This document shows positions 7,928-17,452 of a DNA stretch of 64,000 nt, one piece after another; positions within the stretch are counted from its first letter, which is position 1, and each line of letters starts with the position of its first letter. Both the position numbers and the translations under genes were made by a program. Source of the DNA: Marinobacter sp. HL-58 (GTDB lineage Bacteria > Pseudomonadota > Gammaproteobacteria > Pseudomonadales > Oleiphilaceae); assembly GCF_001314605.1 (NCBI RefSeq), contig NZ_LIHP01000018.1:62001-126000 (forward strand). The letters are read 5' to 3'. The notes under the pieces were generated by a model. That model was not told where the DNA came from. It was given only the letters and a program-made list of their open reading frames with translations, and ran no database searches.

Positions 7928-9739
7928 TTGCGCTCAGGCAAATCCCTTTCCCTTGGCAGCCGGGTGGCGCTGATTGTTATCGGTGGCAGTCTGTTGACAG
8001 TTGCCGCTATCGTAGTAACCGCTTACCAGGCTCTGATTCACGACTTTGAGGACTTGCTGATCCAGCGTCAGATACTGGAGGCCGAGAGGACTTCAGAGCA
8101 GGTTGACCAGAAGCTTCAGCTCCGCCTGAATGCCCTGTCTGCTCTGGCAGGCCAACTCGCCAGCGACAATGATCTGCCAGACCCGGCCGATCTGGAGGCA
8201 GCACTGGGGCGACAAACATCACTGCACGAACTGATGCCAGCCGGGTTGCTGGTATTCGATGAAGAGGCACGTGCAGTCGCCGAGAGTATCTACGTTCCCG
8301 ATCGTGTCGGCACCCAGTACCTGGATCGCCCACACTTCCAGGAGACACTGGAAACACGGCGTCCCGTAGTCAGCAAACCCATCATCGGACGGACCACGGG
8401 CAGACCGCTGCTGTCTTTTCTTGCGCCAATTGAAACGGATGATAACGACCTGCTGGGGTTTGTTGGCGGGATCCTTGATCTTGGCGAAACCAACCTGCTA
8501 CCGGAGAATCGTAAATCCGGCAGCAGTGACTCACAGAGCATTGAAATAATCATTGATACGCAAAACTTTCTATACGTTGATTCCGGACAGGGCTCACAGC
8601 GTATCGAGCCGTTACCACCACCGGGCGCAGATCCCCTGACCGACGCAGCGCTGTCCGGCATGACCCTGGGCCAGATAGAGGACCAGCAGGGCCAGACCCT
8701 GCTATACGCTACCAAACACCTGCAGAGATTGGGGTGGGTATTCGTTCGTGCCGTACCCTACGAGCAGGTAACAACACCTGCGAGAGAATCGTTTGTTCGC
8801 TTTTTCGGTATCAGTTTACTGATCACCCTGGGACTGGTTGTGTTGAGCTACCTCCTTGTCAGATCCACCATGTCGCCTCTGGATCGGATGACCTCGCGAA
8901 TTCAGCGAATGGCTGAACAGCCGGATTCCGCGATGCGCCTTAGAGAAACCGGCCTCCCAGAGCTCAAAAGCCTGGCCAGTGCATTCAACCGACTGCTGGA
9001 GGAGCGGGACAACCTGGCAAGACTCAAGGAACACTTCATGTCATCCGTCAGTCACGAGTTACGCACCCCCCTCACTTCCATGACTGGTGCCCTGAAACTG
9101 CTGTCTTCCGGAATCACCGGCCCGCTCAACGATAAAAGCCAGGAAATGGCCAACCTCGCACTCAGAAACGGGGAACGCTTGCAGCTGCTGATTTCCGATC
9201 TGCTGGATTTCAACAAACTCTCGAGCGGAAATCTGAAAGTTCACATCCAGAGCGAACCACTCGCACCCATTCTGGACGCTGCCATTGCTGACAACGTCAC
9301 GATGGCTGCGGAGCATGCCGTGCAACTCGAAGCTGAAGCAAACGTCTCCGTCCACCTGTATTGCGACAAACACAGGGTTCGGCAGATTCTCGACAACTTC
9401 CTCAGTAACGCCATCAAGTATTCTCCGAAAAACGGGATCGTCAGGCTAACGGCGGAACGACGGGCGCCAGGGCGGGTCCGGATTACGGTCAGTGACCAGG
9501 GTTCCGGAGTGCCGGATTCTTTTGCCGACAGTGTCTTCAAGCGATTTGCGCAGGCAGAGACCGGTACCACCCGATCCGTCAAAGGCACAGGGCTGGGGCT
9601 TGCCATCAGTGATGAGCTGGCAAGGCTGATGAGTGGCGCTGTTGGCTATTACAATGATAACGGGGCACATTTCTGGGTGGACATACCGACCGCCGAAGAC
9701 GCAGGTTCGACAGGAGAGCAGGCCGATGAAAGCACCTGA
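7928..9739 (+). CDS. Membrane histidine kinase with periplasmic Cache-like sensor and HAMP
   Basis: A 603-residue sensor kinase from the TTG at 7928, which has GAGG at good spacing. TM1 lies at about 13-35 and a periplasmic double-Cache-like domain at about 38-290 (LDRPHFQETLETRRPVVSKP is characteristic). TM2 (about 291-314) and HAMP follow. The HisKA box has the phosphoryl His at about 376 in SSVSHELRTPLTS, and the ATPase domain has NFLSNAIKYSP, SDQGSGVP and GTGLGLAISDELA. It has no receiver of its own. It overlaps the next kinase gene by 14 bp and is divergent from the receiver operon, its likely partners. Confidence 0.9.
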   Translation: MRSGKSLSLGSRVALIVIGGSLLTVAAIVVTAYQALIHDFEDLLIQRQILEAERTSEQVDQKLQLRLNALSALAGQLASDNDLPDPADLEAALGRQTSLHELMPAGLLVFDEEARAVAESIYVPDRVGTQYLDRPHFQETLETRRPVVSKPIIGRTTGRPLLSFLAPIETDDNDLLGFVGGILDLGETNLLPENRKSGSSDSQSIEIIIDTQNFLYVDSGQGSQRIEPLPPPGADPLTDAALSGMTLGQIEDQQGQTLLYATKHLQRLGWVFVRAVPYEQVTTPARESFVRFFGISLLITLGLVVLSYLLVRSTMSPLDRMTSRIQRMAEQPDSAMRLRETGLPELKSLASAFNRLLEERDNLARLKEHFMSSVSHELRTPLTSMTGALKLLSSGITGPLNDKSQEMANLALRNGERLQLLISDLLDFNKLSSGNLKVHIQSEPLAPILDAAIADNVTMAAEHAVQLEAEANVSVHLYCDKHRVRQILDNFLSNAIKYSPKNGIVRLTAERRAPGRVRITVSDQGSGVPDSFADSVFKRFAQAETGTTRSVKGTGLGLAISDELARLMSGAVGYYNDNGAHFWVDIPTAEDAGSTGEQADEST

Positions 9740-12164
9740 AACACCAGCCAACGAACCAGATCGACTGCTCGCCCTGCAGAATACGGACCTTCTGGATACG
9801 CCGCCGGAGGAGCGGTTTGACCGGTTGACGCGAATGGCGAAACTGGCGTTCAGCGTTCCCATTGCCCTGGTTTCCCTGGTTGATGAGAAAAGGCAATGGT
9901 TCAAATCCTGCCAGGGACTGGATGCCCGCCAGACATCACGGGACATTTCTTTCTGCGGGCACGCCATTCACAGCCCACAGCTTTTTATCATCGAAGACAC
10001 CCATCGTGATTCCCGCTTTTCTGATAATCCACTGGTTACCGGAGCGCCCTACATTCGCTTCTATGCAGGTGCGCCACTCCACAACAAGGAGGGATACCGC
10101 CTCGGCACGCTTTGCATCATTGGAACCAGACCACAATCGCTCGATTCGGCGCAGCAGGAACTGCTCCGGGAGCTTGCCCAGTGTGCTGAAGACGAAATCA
10201 ATGACTTCGAGGCGCGGGAATCCCGCCGGGAACAACTGGAAAAAACCAGGATTCTGAGCGCGCTCAACAGGCTCACTGTCGATACCTCCGGGTCCCTGGA
10301 ACAAAAAATAACCATGGCTCTGGATCTGGGCCTGGGCCACCTCGGGCTGGAAACAGGCATCGTCAGCGAAATCAACGAAGAAATCTATACCATCCGATGG
10401 TTCAGGGCGCCGGACGATTCAGTCCTGACCACAGGACTATCAATACCGGTAAATCAAACCTATTGCTCACTGATGCTGGAAAAGCGGGATCACCTGGCAA
10501 TCAGCCATATGGCCAATTCCGAATACCGGAACCAACCCTGCTATGCCGAGCAGGGCCTGGAGAGCTATATCGCCGCGCCCATAGAGTTTGATGGCAAGCT
10601 GTTCGGCACACTGAATTTTTCATCGGTTTCACCGAGAACGACCCCGTTTACAGACCTGGATCGCCTGTTCATCGTGGGGCTCGCCCAATGGACGGCTGCC
10701 CTTCTGCAGCAACATGTTCATGAAGATACGCTGAAGAAACTGTCGGTAAACGTGCCCGGAATGCTGTACCAGTTCCAGCGATATCCGGACGGTCGCTCAC
10801 GGTTTCCCTACAGCAGCGAGGGCATATACGACATATACGGTGTTTCGCCTGAAGCTGCCAAAGAAGATGCCAGTTACGCATTCGACGCTATACATCCTGA
10901 AGATGTTGCTCACGTGACCGAGTCGATTCAGCAATCCCAGGAGTCGCTGAGTGTTTGGGAGTCCCAGTATCGAGTCAAGATATCCGGTGACAACTGGAAA
11001 TGGGTCGAGGGGCGGGCCACACCAGAGCACCGACCGGACGGCAGTTCAATATGGCATGGTTTTATTGCCAATATTGACGAGCAAAAGCGTACCCAGCTGG
11101 CCCTTCAGGAGAGTGAACAGCAATTGCGTGCATTCTTCGAACTGTCTCCAATCGGCATTGTGCTGACCGACTTCTACAGTGGACAGAACCGGGATGCGAA
11201 CGCAGCGTTACTGGACTGTACGGGTTACACCTATTCAGAGTTCATGGAGCTTGAATACTGGGATGTGACACCACCGGGGTATGAAAAGCACAAGCAGCAG
11301 GCCGCCAAAGATCTGAAAGAGCATGGCCGTTACGGGCCATTTGAACAGGAGATCAAGCGAAAAGACGGCGCCCTGGTACCGGTTCTTATTCAGGGCATCC
11401 TGGTAAAAAGTGTCGCTGGTGAACCTTTGATCTGGTCACTGGTAGAGGACATTTCTGAACGCAGGCGAATGGACAGGCTCAAGAGTGAGTTTATTTCCAC
11501 TGTCAGCCACGAACTTCGCACACCCTTGACCTCCATCGTGGGCTCTCTGGATCTGGTCTCTTCCGGTATTGCCGGACCTCTGCCGGACAAGGCCAGAAAC
11601 ATGCTGGAAATCGCCACCCGCAACGGCCGCCAGCTCACTGACCTCATTAATGATTTACTGGATATCGATAAACTGGTCGCTGGAAAAATGAGTTTTCAGT
11701 TGGAACCGGCACCGCTCAGGCAAATCCTCGAAGAGGCAGCGGAGGCCAACCAGCCCCTGGGGGAGCGAAGAAACATTGCAATACGCCTGGGGACGGTGCC
11801 CGACTCTCTTTCAGTTCAGGTCGACACGCGACACATGGCCCAGGCTCTCAACAACCTGCTTTCCAACGCTATCAAATTTTCCGACCAGGGAAGTGATGTG
11901 GAGCTGTTCGCTACGGAAAAGGATGGTCTGGCAACCATTTTTGTCCGCGACTATGGAGAAGGCATCCCCAGAGAGTTTCAAGAACAGGTTTTCGACAAAT
12001 TTGCGCAGGCAGATGGATCTGCAACCCGGAGCAAGGGGGGAACCGGCCTTGGGCTGGCAATCACCAGGGAGTTGATTACCCGTATGGATGGTTCAGTAGG
12101 ATTCACCTCCACACCCGGAGAAGGCTCGACTTTCTGGATCAGTTTGCCTGAAAATGTCGCCTGA
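9726..12164 (+). CDS. Soluble GAF-GAF-PAS-PAS histidine kinase
   Basis: An 812-residue cytoplasmic kinase with no membrane segment. Two GAF domains (about 20-165 and 185-330) are followed by two PAS/PAC regions (about 340-455 and 465-580), HisKA with His at about 595 (STVSHELRTPLTSIVG), and an ATPase domain (NLLSNAIKFSDQ, VRDYGEGIP, GGTGLGLAITREL). The first GAF belongs to the type with LLDTPPEERFDRLTRMA seen in many sensor kinases. The start at 9726 has AGGAGA upstream and overlaps the previous kinase by 14 bp. A longer frame to 9633 exists but has no supporting site. The two kinases share nearly identical kinase-core wording and may be paralogues. Confidence 0.9.
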   Translation: MKAPETPANEPDRLLALQNTDLLDTPPEERFDRLTRMAKLAFSVPIALVSLVDEKRQWFKSCQGLDARQTSRDISFCGHAIHSPQLFIIEDTHRDSRFSDNPLVTGAPYIRFYAGAPLHNKEGYRLGTLCIIGTRPQSLDSAQQELLRELAQCAEDEINDFEARESRREQLEKTRILSALNRLTVDTSGSLEQKITMALDLGLGHLGLETGIVSEINEEIYTIRWFRAPDDSVLTTGLSIPVNQTYCSLMLEKRDHLAISHMANSEYRNQPCYAEQGLESYIAAPIEFDGKLFGTLNFSSVSPRTTPFTDLDRLFIVGLAQWTAALLQQHVHEDTLKKLSVNVPGMLYQFQRYPDGRSRFPYSSEGIYDIYGVSPEAAKEDASYAFDAIHPEDVAHVTESIQQSQESLSVWESQYRVKISGDNWKWVEGRATPEHRPDGSSIWHGFIANIDEQKRTQLALQESEQQLRAFFELSPIGIVLTDFYSGQNRDANAALLDCTGYTYSEFMELEYWDVTPPGYEKHKQQAAKDLKEHGRYGPFEQEIKRKDGALVPVLIQGILVKSVAGEPLIWSLVEDISERRRMDRLKSEFISTVSHELRTPLTSIVGSLDLVSSGIAGPLPDKARNMLEIATRNGRQLTDLINDLLDIDKLVAGKMSFQLEPAPLRQILEEAAEANQPLGERRNIAIRLGTVPDSLSVQVDTRHMAQALNNLLSNAIKFSDQGSDVELFATEKDGLATIFVRDYGEGIPREFQEQVFDKFAQADGSATRSKGGTGLGLAITRELITRMDGSVGFTSTPGEGSTFWISLPENVA

Positions 12165-12210
12165 CCACTGACTTATAAACCTTGCATCAGCAGCCAGGCG
12201 CGCCGTTTCT

Positions 12211-12750
12211 TCAGGCATCCAACCCTTCCAGCAAACCGGCCATATCGTCAGCATGCTCCTCTTCCTGGGCCAGGATATCCTCGATGATGCGCCTTGAGGT
12301 CGGGTCCTGGTCGCCCAGATAGCGGGCAATCTCACGGTAGCTGTCGATGGCAATCCGCTCTGCCACAAGGTCTTCCACCACCATGTCCCGGAGGGTGTCA
12401 CCCTCCACAAACTCGGCATGGGACCGGGTCAGCAGGCCCTCCGGTGAGAAATTGGGCTTGCCGCCCAGCTGCACAATGCGCTCGGCAAGCCAGTCGGCGT
12501 GCTGCTGTTCCTGATCCGCATGTTCCAGGAACTCCTGGGCCGCAACATTGGCGTTGATGCCCTCCGCCCGGAAATAATGACTTTTATAGCGCAAGGTACA
12601 GACAATCTCCGTCGCCAGGGCCTCATTGAGTATGTTGACCACATTGTCACGGTTGGCGCCGTAACCCTCGGTCACGGCACCCTGCTCAATGTGTTTCCGT
12701 GCCCTCTCGCGGAGGGTTTTGACGTCTGTCAGAAACGGCTTGTCGGTCAT
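12211..12750 (-). CDS. Ferritin-like (bacterioferritin-type) di-iron protein
   Basis: A 179-residue four-helix protein of the ferritin-like superfamily. Metal-ligand motifs are visible: Glu of NEALATEIVC, EHADQEQQHADW, EDLVAERIAIDSY and EEEHADD. It resembles the bacterioferritin/Dps-like group rather than classical Bfr, and I see no clear haem-ligand Met. Likely role: iron storage or oxidation in the cytoplasm. GAGGGAGA precedes the ATG. It lies 53 bp downstream of aconitase on the same strand, so it may be read from the same transcript, a sensible pairing for an Fe-S enzyme. Confidence 0.82.
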   Translation of the reverse strand: MTDKPFLTDVKTLRERARKHIEQGAVTEGYGANRDNVVNILNEALATEIVCTLRYKSHYFRAEGINANVAAQEFLEHADQEQQHADWLAERIVQLGGKPNFSPEGLLTRSHAEFVEGDTLRDMVVEDLVAERIAIDSYREIARYLGDQDPTSRRIIEDILAQEEEHADDMAGLLEGLDA

Positions 12751-12803
12751 AGTCTCCCTCTTCGTTTCTTTTGAATTCGCTTACCGGTTCTCTTTCACTG
12801 CTC

Positions 12804-15563
12804 TCAGGCGGTACGGAGCATCTCCCGGACCACGTAATGCAAAATACCTCCATGCCGGAAGTACACGGCCTCATTGGCGGTATCAATCCGCGACAGCAGT
12901 TCACAAGTCTCCGTGCCGCCATCCGGATAGGTTACGGTCATTTCCAGCTTCTGCCCGGGTTTGATCTCACCTGATAGCCCCTTGATGCTGATGGTTTCCT
13001 CACCCGTGAGTTTCAGGCTCTTGCGATCCACACCCTCCGGGAATTGCAGTGGCATTACCCCCATACCGATCAGGTTGGAGCGGTGAATCCGTTCATAGGA
13101 TTCCGCCACCACCGCCTTAACGCCCAGCAAACGGGTGCCCTTGGCGGCCCAGTCGCGGCTGGAGCCGGTACCGTATTCCTTGCCGGCAATCACCACCAGC
13201 GGTGTGCCCTCTTCCTGATACTTCATGGCCGCATCATAGATGGGCATCTGCTCATCGGAGGGGATGTGCCTGGTGAACCCGCCTTCAACGCCATCCAGCA
13301 TTTCGTTTCTGATACGCACGTTGGCAAAGGTGCCCCGCATCATGACTTCATGGTTACCACGGCGGGAACCGTAGGAGTTGAAGTCTTTCGGGTCTACTCC
13401 ACGCTCCTGCAGATACTTGCCCGCAGGGCTGTCTGCCTTGAACGAGCCCGCCGGGGAGATATGGTCCGTGGTAACGGAATCCCCCAACAGGGCAAGGATG
13501 TTCGCATCCTTGATGTCATCAATCGGATCCGGCTCTTCTTTCAGCCCCTCGAAGAAGGGCGGATGCTGGATGTAGGTGGACTTGTCGGACCACTCATACA
13601 CCTTGCTTTCCGGCACCTTGATGGACTTCCAGGTTTCGTCACCGTCGAACACTTCCGCATATTCCTTGCGGAACATGTCCGTTTTCACCTTCTCGACGGC
13701 CTCGGCGATTTCCTGCTGGCTCGGCCACAGGTCTTTCAGGTAAACCGGATTGCCGTCCTTGTCTTCACCCAATGGATCCTTTGAAAGATCCAGCCGCACG
13801 TTACCGGCCAGCGCGTAGGCCACCACGAGAGGGGGTGAAGCCAGCCAGTTGGTTTTCACCAGCGGGTGCACGCGCCCTTCAAAGTTACGGTTACCGGACA
13901 ATACTGAAGCCACGGTGAGGTCACCATCGGCAATCGCCTTTTCAACAGCATCAGGAAGTGGGCCGGAGTTGCCGATACAGGTGGTACAGCCATAGCCCAC
14001 CAGGTTGAAACCCAGCTTGTCGAGATCGTCGTCCAGGCCGGCTACTTTCAGATAGTCAGTCACCACCTTGGAACCGGGCGCCAGGGATGTTTTCACCCAG
14101 GGCTTGGTGGTCAGGCCTTTCGCCACGGCTTTCTGGGCAATCAGGCCCGCTGCCATCATAACGCTGGGGTTGGAGGTATTGGTACACGAGGTAATAGCTG
14201 CAATCACCACCGCACCCGGGTCGAGGCGGGTTTTCTGACCGTTCATTTCCATCGGCTGGCTGGCAGCGTGATGGTAGCTGTCCTGCACGCCAACGGCGGT
14301 CTGGCCGCCTTCGGATTCCAGGTTACTCTCACGGGCCTGCGCCGGGCCTTCGGCGGTTTCCATCAACAGTTCGAAAGACGCCTTCATGTTCTTCAGGGCC
14401 ACACGGTCCTGAGGACGCTTGGGCCCGGCCAGGCTGGCTTCAACCTCGCCCATGTCCAGTTCCAGGTTGTCGGTGTATACCGGTTCCTGGCCCGGCTGAC
14501 GCCACAGCCCCTGGGCCTTGGCATAGGCTTCCACCAGTTCAAGCTGGGCCTCTTCGCGGCCAGTCAGCTGCATGTACTTGATCGTCTGCTCGTCCACCGG
14601 AAAGAAGCCGCAGGTAGCGCCGTATTCCGGTGCCATATTGGCAATGGTGGCCCGGTCAGCCACGGGCATGTCCTTCAGGCCATCCCCGTAGAATTCCACG
14701 AACTTGCCCACCACGCCTTTCTTGCGCAGCATTTCCGTCACCGTGAGCACCAGGTCGGTGGCGGTGATGCCTTCCCGGAGCTTGCCGGTAATCTTGAAGC
14801 CAACCACTTCCGGGATCAGCATGGACACCGGCTGGCCAAGCATCGCCGCTTCCGCCTCGATACCGCCAACACCCCAGCCCAGGATGCCCAGGCCGTTGAT
14901 CATGGTGGTGTGGGAGTCCGTGCCCACCAGCGTGTCCGGATAGGCGAAGGTTTTTCCGTCCTGATCCTTGCTCCAGACGGTCTTGCCCAGGTACTCCAGG
15001 TTCACCTGGTGACAGATACCGGTACCCGGCGGCACCACACGGAAGTTATCAAAGGCCTGCTGGCCCCAACGCAGGAACTCGTAACGCTCCTGGTTGCGCT
15101 CCATTTCGATGGTGACGTTGTCCTTGAAGGCAGACGCGTCACCGAACTTGTCCACCATCACCGAGTGGTCAATCACCAGATCCACCGGCGACAGCGGATT
15201 GATCATGGCCGGGTCCTTGCCAGCGGCCTTGACCGCCTCACGCATGGCCGCCAGATCCACGACACCGGGCACGCCGGTAAAATCCTGCATCAGTACACGG
15301 GCGGGACGGAACTGGATCTCGGTGTCAGATTTGCGATCTTTCATCCACTGGACCATGGCGTCGATATGGCTACGGTCCACCGTTTCATCGTCCTCGTTAC
15401 GCAGCAGGTTTTCGAGCAGTACTTTCAGGGAAAACGGCAACTTGTCTATGTTGCCAAGGGTATCAGCTGCCTTGGGCAGGCTGTAGTAGTGATAGGTTTT
15501 ACCGCCAGCTTCGAGGCTGGAAAGGGTATTGAGACTGTCTTTGCTCAGGCTTTCTTTCGACAT
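12804..15563 (-). CDS. acnA: Aconitate hydratase A
   Basis: A 919-residue enzyme of the AcnA/IRP1 family that interconverts citrate and isocitrate in the TCA cycle. The [4Fe-4S] ligands are seen in SCTNTSNPS and [12 protein letters not shown]. The opening ([21 protein letters not shown]), [29 protein letters not shown] and the C-terminal swivel-domain [16 protein letters not shown] are all present. Length is normal for the family with a small acidic insert around residues 410-440. AAGGAGG lies 8 bp before the ATG. No truncation or missing catalytic residue is seen. Confidence 0.98.
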   Translation of the reverse strand: MSKESLSKDSLNTLSSLEAGGKTYHYYSLPKAADTLGNIDKLPFSLKVLLENLLRNEDDETVDRSHIDAMVQWMKDRKSDTEIQFRPARVLMQDFTGVPGVVDLAAMREAVKAAGKDPAMINPLSPVDLVIDHSVMVDKFGDASAFKDNVTIEMERNQERYEFLRWGQQAFDNFRVVPPGTGICHQVNLEYLGKTVWSKDQDGKTFAYPDTLVGTDSHTTMINGLGILGWGVGGIEAEAAMLGQPVSMLIPEVVGFKITGKLREGITATDLVLTVTEMLRKKGVVGKFVEFYGDGLKDMPVADRATIANMAPEYGATCGFFPVDEQTIKYMQLTGREEAQLELVEAYAKAQGLWRQPGQEPVYTDNLELDMGEVEASLAGPKRPQDRVALKNMKASFELLMETAEGPAQARESNLESEGGQTAVGVQDSYHHAASQPMEMNGQKTRLDPGAVVIAAITSCTNTSNPSVMMAAGLIAQKAVAKGLTTKPWVKTSLAPGSKVVTDYLKVAGLDDDLDKLGFNLVGYGCTTCIGNSGPLPDAVEKAIADGDLTVASVLSGNRNFEGRVHPLVKTNWLASPPLVVAYALAGNVRLDLSKDPLGEDKDGNPVYLKDLWPSQQEIAEAVEKVKTDMFRKEYAEVFDGDETWKSIKVPESKVYEWSDKSTYIQHPPFFEGLKEEPDPIDDIKDANILALLGDSVTTDHISPAGSFKADSPAGKYLQERGVDPKDFNSYGSRRGNHEVMMRGTFANVRIRNEMLDGVEGGFTRHIPSDEQMPIYDAAMKYQEEGTPLVVIAGKEYGTGSSRDWAAKGTRLLGVKAVVAESYERIHRSNLIGMGVMPLQFPEGVDRKSLKLTGEETISIKGLSGEIKPGQKLEMTVTYPDGGTETCELLSRIDTANEAVYFRHGGILHYVVREMLRTA

Positions 15564-15750
15564 GGAGTGCCTCCTTTTCGTTATCCGAGAATCCGAAAGG
15601 CTGTAGCAGGAACCTTTACCTCAGTGTACTCCAATAACTGCGAGACACATTGACGTAAAGGCCCTGACTATGGAAGTCACCTATAACTATTGCACCGATT
15701 GACGAGACTTCAACTGCGGTTCCGTGAATGTTCGGTATTGCGGCAATGAA

Positions 15751-15777
15751 TACCCCCGGCCGGAAAGGCCGGGGGTA
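15751..15777 (-). terminator. Strong hairpin after chemoreceptor gene
   Basis: A perfect 11-bp stem (TACCCCCGGCC / GGCCGGGGGTA) with a 5-base loop, starting directly after the MCP stop codon. The stem is very GC-rich. The following minus-strand bases (TTCATTGCC) form only a weak U-tract, so termination is likely but not certain. Confidence 0.65.
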
Positions 15778-17292
15778 TCAGGAGGTCTTGTATTCCCTGA
15801 CCAGTGCATCGACCTGGTCCACGACCAGCTCCAGCTCTTCGGCCATAGTGCCGGCTTTGCCGACTTCGGACACCACGTCGTTACCCTGCCCGGCCACACG
15901 CTGGATGTTCTCATTGATTTCAGACGAAACCGTTGCCTGCTGCTCGGAGGCCGCGGCAATCTGCTGATTCATGGCGCTGACCTCACCGATGGCCGTTTCG
16001 ATGAGCGCCAGGGCCTCACCTACCTGGCGAATGGCATGAGTGGTCTCGCGGGAACGGGTCTGACCGATTTCTATAGCGGCCAGGCTGCCCTCGGAGACCT
16101 GGGTCAGTTCGCCGATCGTGGTACGGATATCACTGGTAAACGCCTGGGTACGGCGGGACAGATTGCGCACTTCATCCGCCACCACGGCAAATCCGCGGCC
16201 ATGCTCGCCGGCCCGGGCAGCCTCAATGGCGGCGTTCAGCGCCAGCAGGTTGGTCTGATCCGAGATATCGCTGATGGAGCCGATCACAGTGGCAATGGAC
16301 TGAATCTTGTCCACCAGTTCCTGCACCATCCGGGCGGAATCCTCAAGGGAGGTGTTGGTGGACTCCGTCAGCTTGACAGCATCCGCCACATTACCGGAGC
16401 CGGCCGACGCGGCTTCTGATGCCTCGATGGCCGATTCAGACGCAGCCTGGGCATTCTGCGCCACTTCCTGGATTGTCGCCGACATCTGATTCATGGCCGT
16501 TGCCGCCTGGTCGGTCTGCTGTTGCTGCTGATCGACAATCGTGCCGGAATGACGGCTGACGTCCTTCAGCCCGTTGGCGTTTTCGGTAAGCCGCCCCGAC
16601 AGTTCCCGGACCATGGTGATCAATGCCTCAAACCTCGCCACCATGCTGTTGAACGAGGTCGCGGTCATATCATTGCCGATATCGTCGATGCGGCCGGTGA
16701 GATCCTTCTGTGCATCGAAATTCTGCACCACCCCGATGATCTGTATCGACTGCCTGCGCTCCTGCCCCATGCGAATGGCGAAGAACACCAGAATACCCGC
16801 CTCAAACACCACGAAGGCTGCATGCACCATCGCCACCGACCAGCCCACATCATGGCTGAAAAGAGCAATGGATGTATCACCGATACTGGCTGACGACATC
16901 TGCAAGCCGGTAAACACAAGATGATGCACTGCAATCACAACGGCAGCGGCCACCACCGGAAGCCAGTCACGGTAGATGATCAGCAAAGCCATGGCGGCGA
17001 AGATATGAAAGTGCATTTCGATGCGGCCCATCTGGGCCTGGATCATAATGGCCGAGAACACCATCATGGCAGCGGCAAACAACAGGGACAGCGCCCGGGT
17101 ACCCCGCAGCATCCCGTAACCTGCGCCAATCACGACACCTAACATCAACGACGCCACGATTGCGAACGAATGGGTGCCGAAACCGATTGGCACCAGCAGG
17201 GCCACCACCGGTATATGGGCAAGGAGAATCAACAGTACCTGCCGGTCCGTGCGCAGACGTTCTTCCCTGGCAACAAGGCTGGAATCATTCAT
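15778..17292 (-). CDS. Methyl-accepting chemotaxis protein with 6-TM N-terminal region
   Basis: A 504-residue chemoreceptor. The N-terminal 190 residues form about six membrane helices with clustered His ([26 protein letters not shown]) instead of the usual periplasmic ligand domain. A linker and long coiled coil lead to the signalling tip ([20 protein letters not shown], then [18 protein letters not shown]). I chose the ATG at 17292 ([10 protein letters not shown]) because GAGG lies about 10 bp upstream. A longer frame to 17361 adds an unlikely N-tail. It should relay to CheA/CheW, which are not in this window. The ligand may be membrane-associated or bound by the His cluster (inference). 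Confidence 0.9.
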   Translation of the reverse strand: MNDSSLVAREERLRTDRQVLLILLAHIPVVALLVPIGFGTHSFAIVASLMLGVVIGAGYGMLRGTRALSLLFAAAMMVFSAIMIQAQMGRIEMHFHIFAAMALLIIYRDWLPVVAAAVVIAVHHLVFTGLQMSSASIGDTSIALFSHDVGWSVAMVHAAFVVFEAGILVFFAIRMGQERRQSIQIIGVVQNFDAQKDLTGRIDDIGNDMTATSFNSMVARFEALITMVRELSGRLTENANGLKDVSRHSGTIVDQQQQQTDQAATAMNQMSATIQEVAQNAQAASESAIEASEAASAGSGNVADAVKLTESTNTSLEDSARMVQELVDKIQSIATVIGSISDISDQTNLLALNAAIEAARAGEHGRGFAVVADEVRNLSRRTQAFTSDIRTTIGELTQVSEGSLAAIEIGQTRSRETTHAIRQVGEALALIETAIGEVSAMNQQIAAASEQQATVSSEINENIQRVAGQGNDVVSEVGKAGTMAEELELVVDQVDALVREYKTS

Positions 17293-17452
17293 TGGGGGGA
17301 TACCTCGGGTGGGGCACGCTGCCGGATAAAGGGGATAATGCTCGATAGTGTTTAACGGCACGCACAGTTTTTTCTGTAATAGGTAGTTAACCTATATGTA
17401 CGTTCCCGGACATGCCGGGATCAGCGCAAAATGCAAACAATGGTTATTGCGC

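Noticed and set aside
14268..15653. 461-codon open frame on the plus strand opposite aconitase
   Set aside because: It is the antisense shadow of a GC-rich, unmistakable acnA gene, and its translation is His/Gln-rich and resembles no family.
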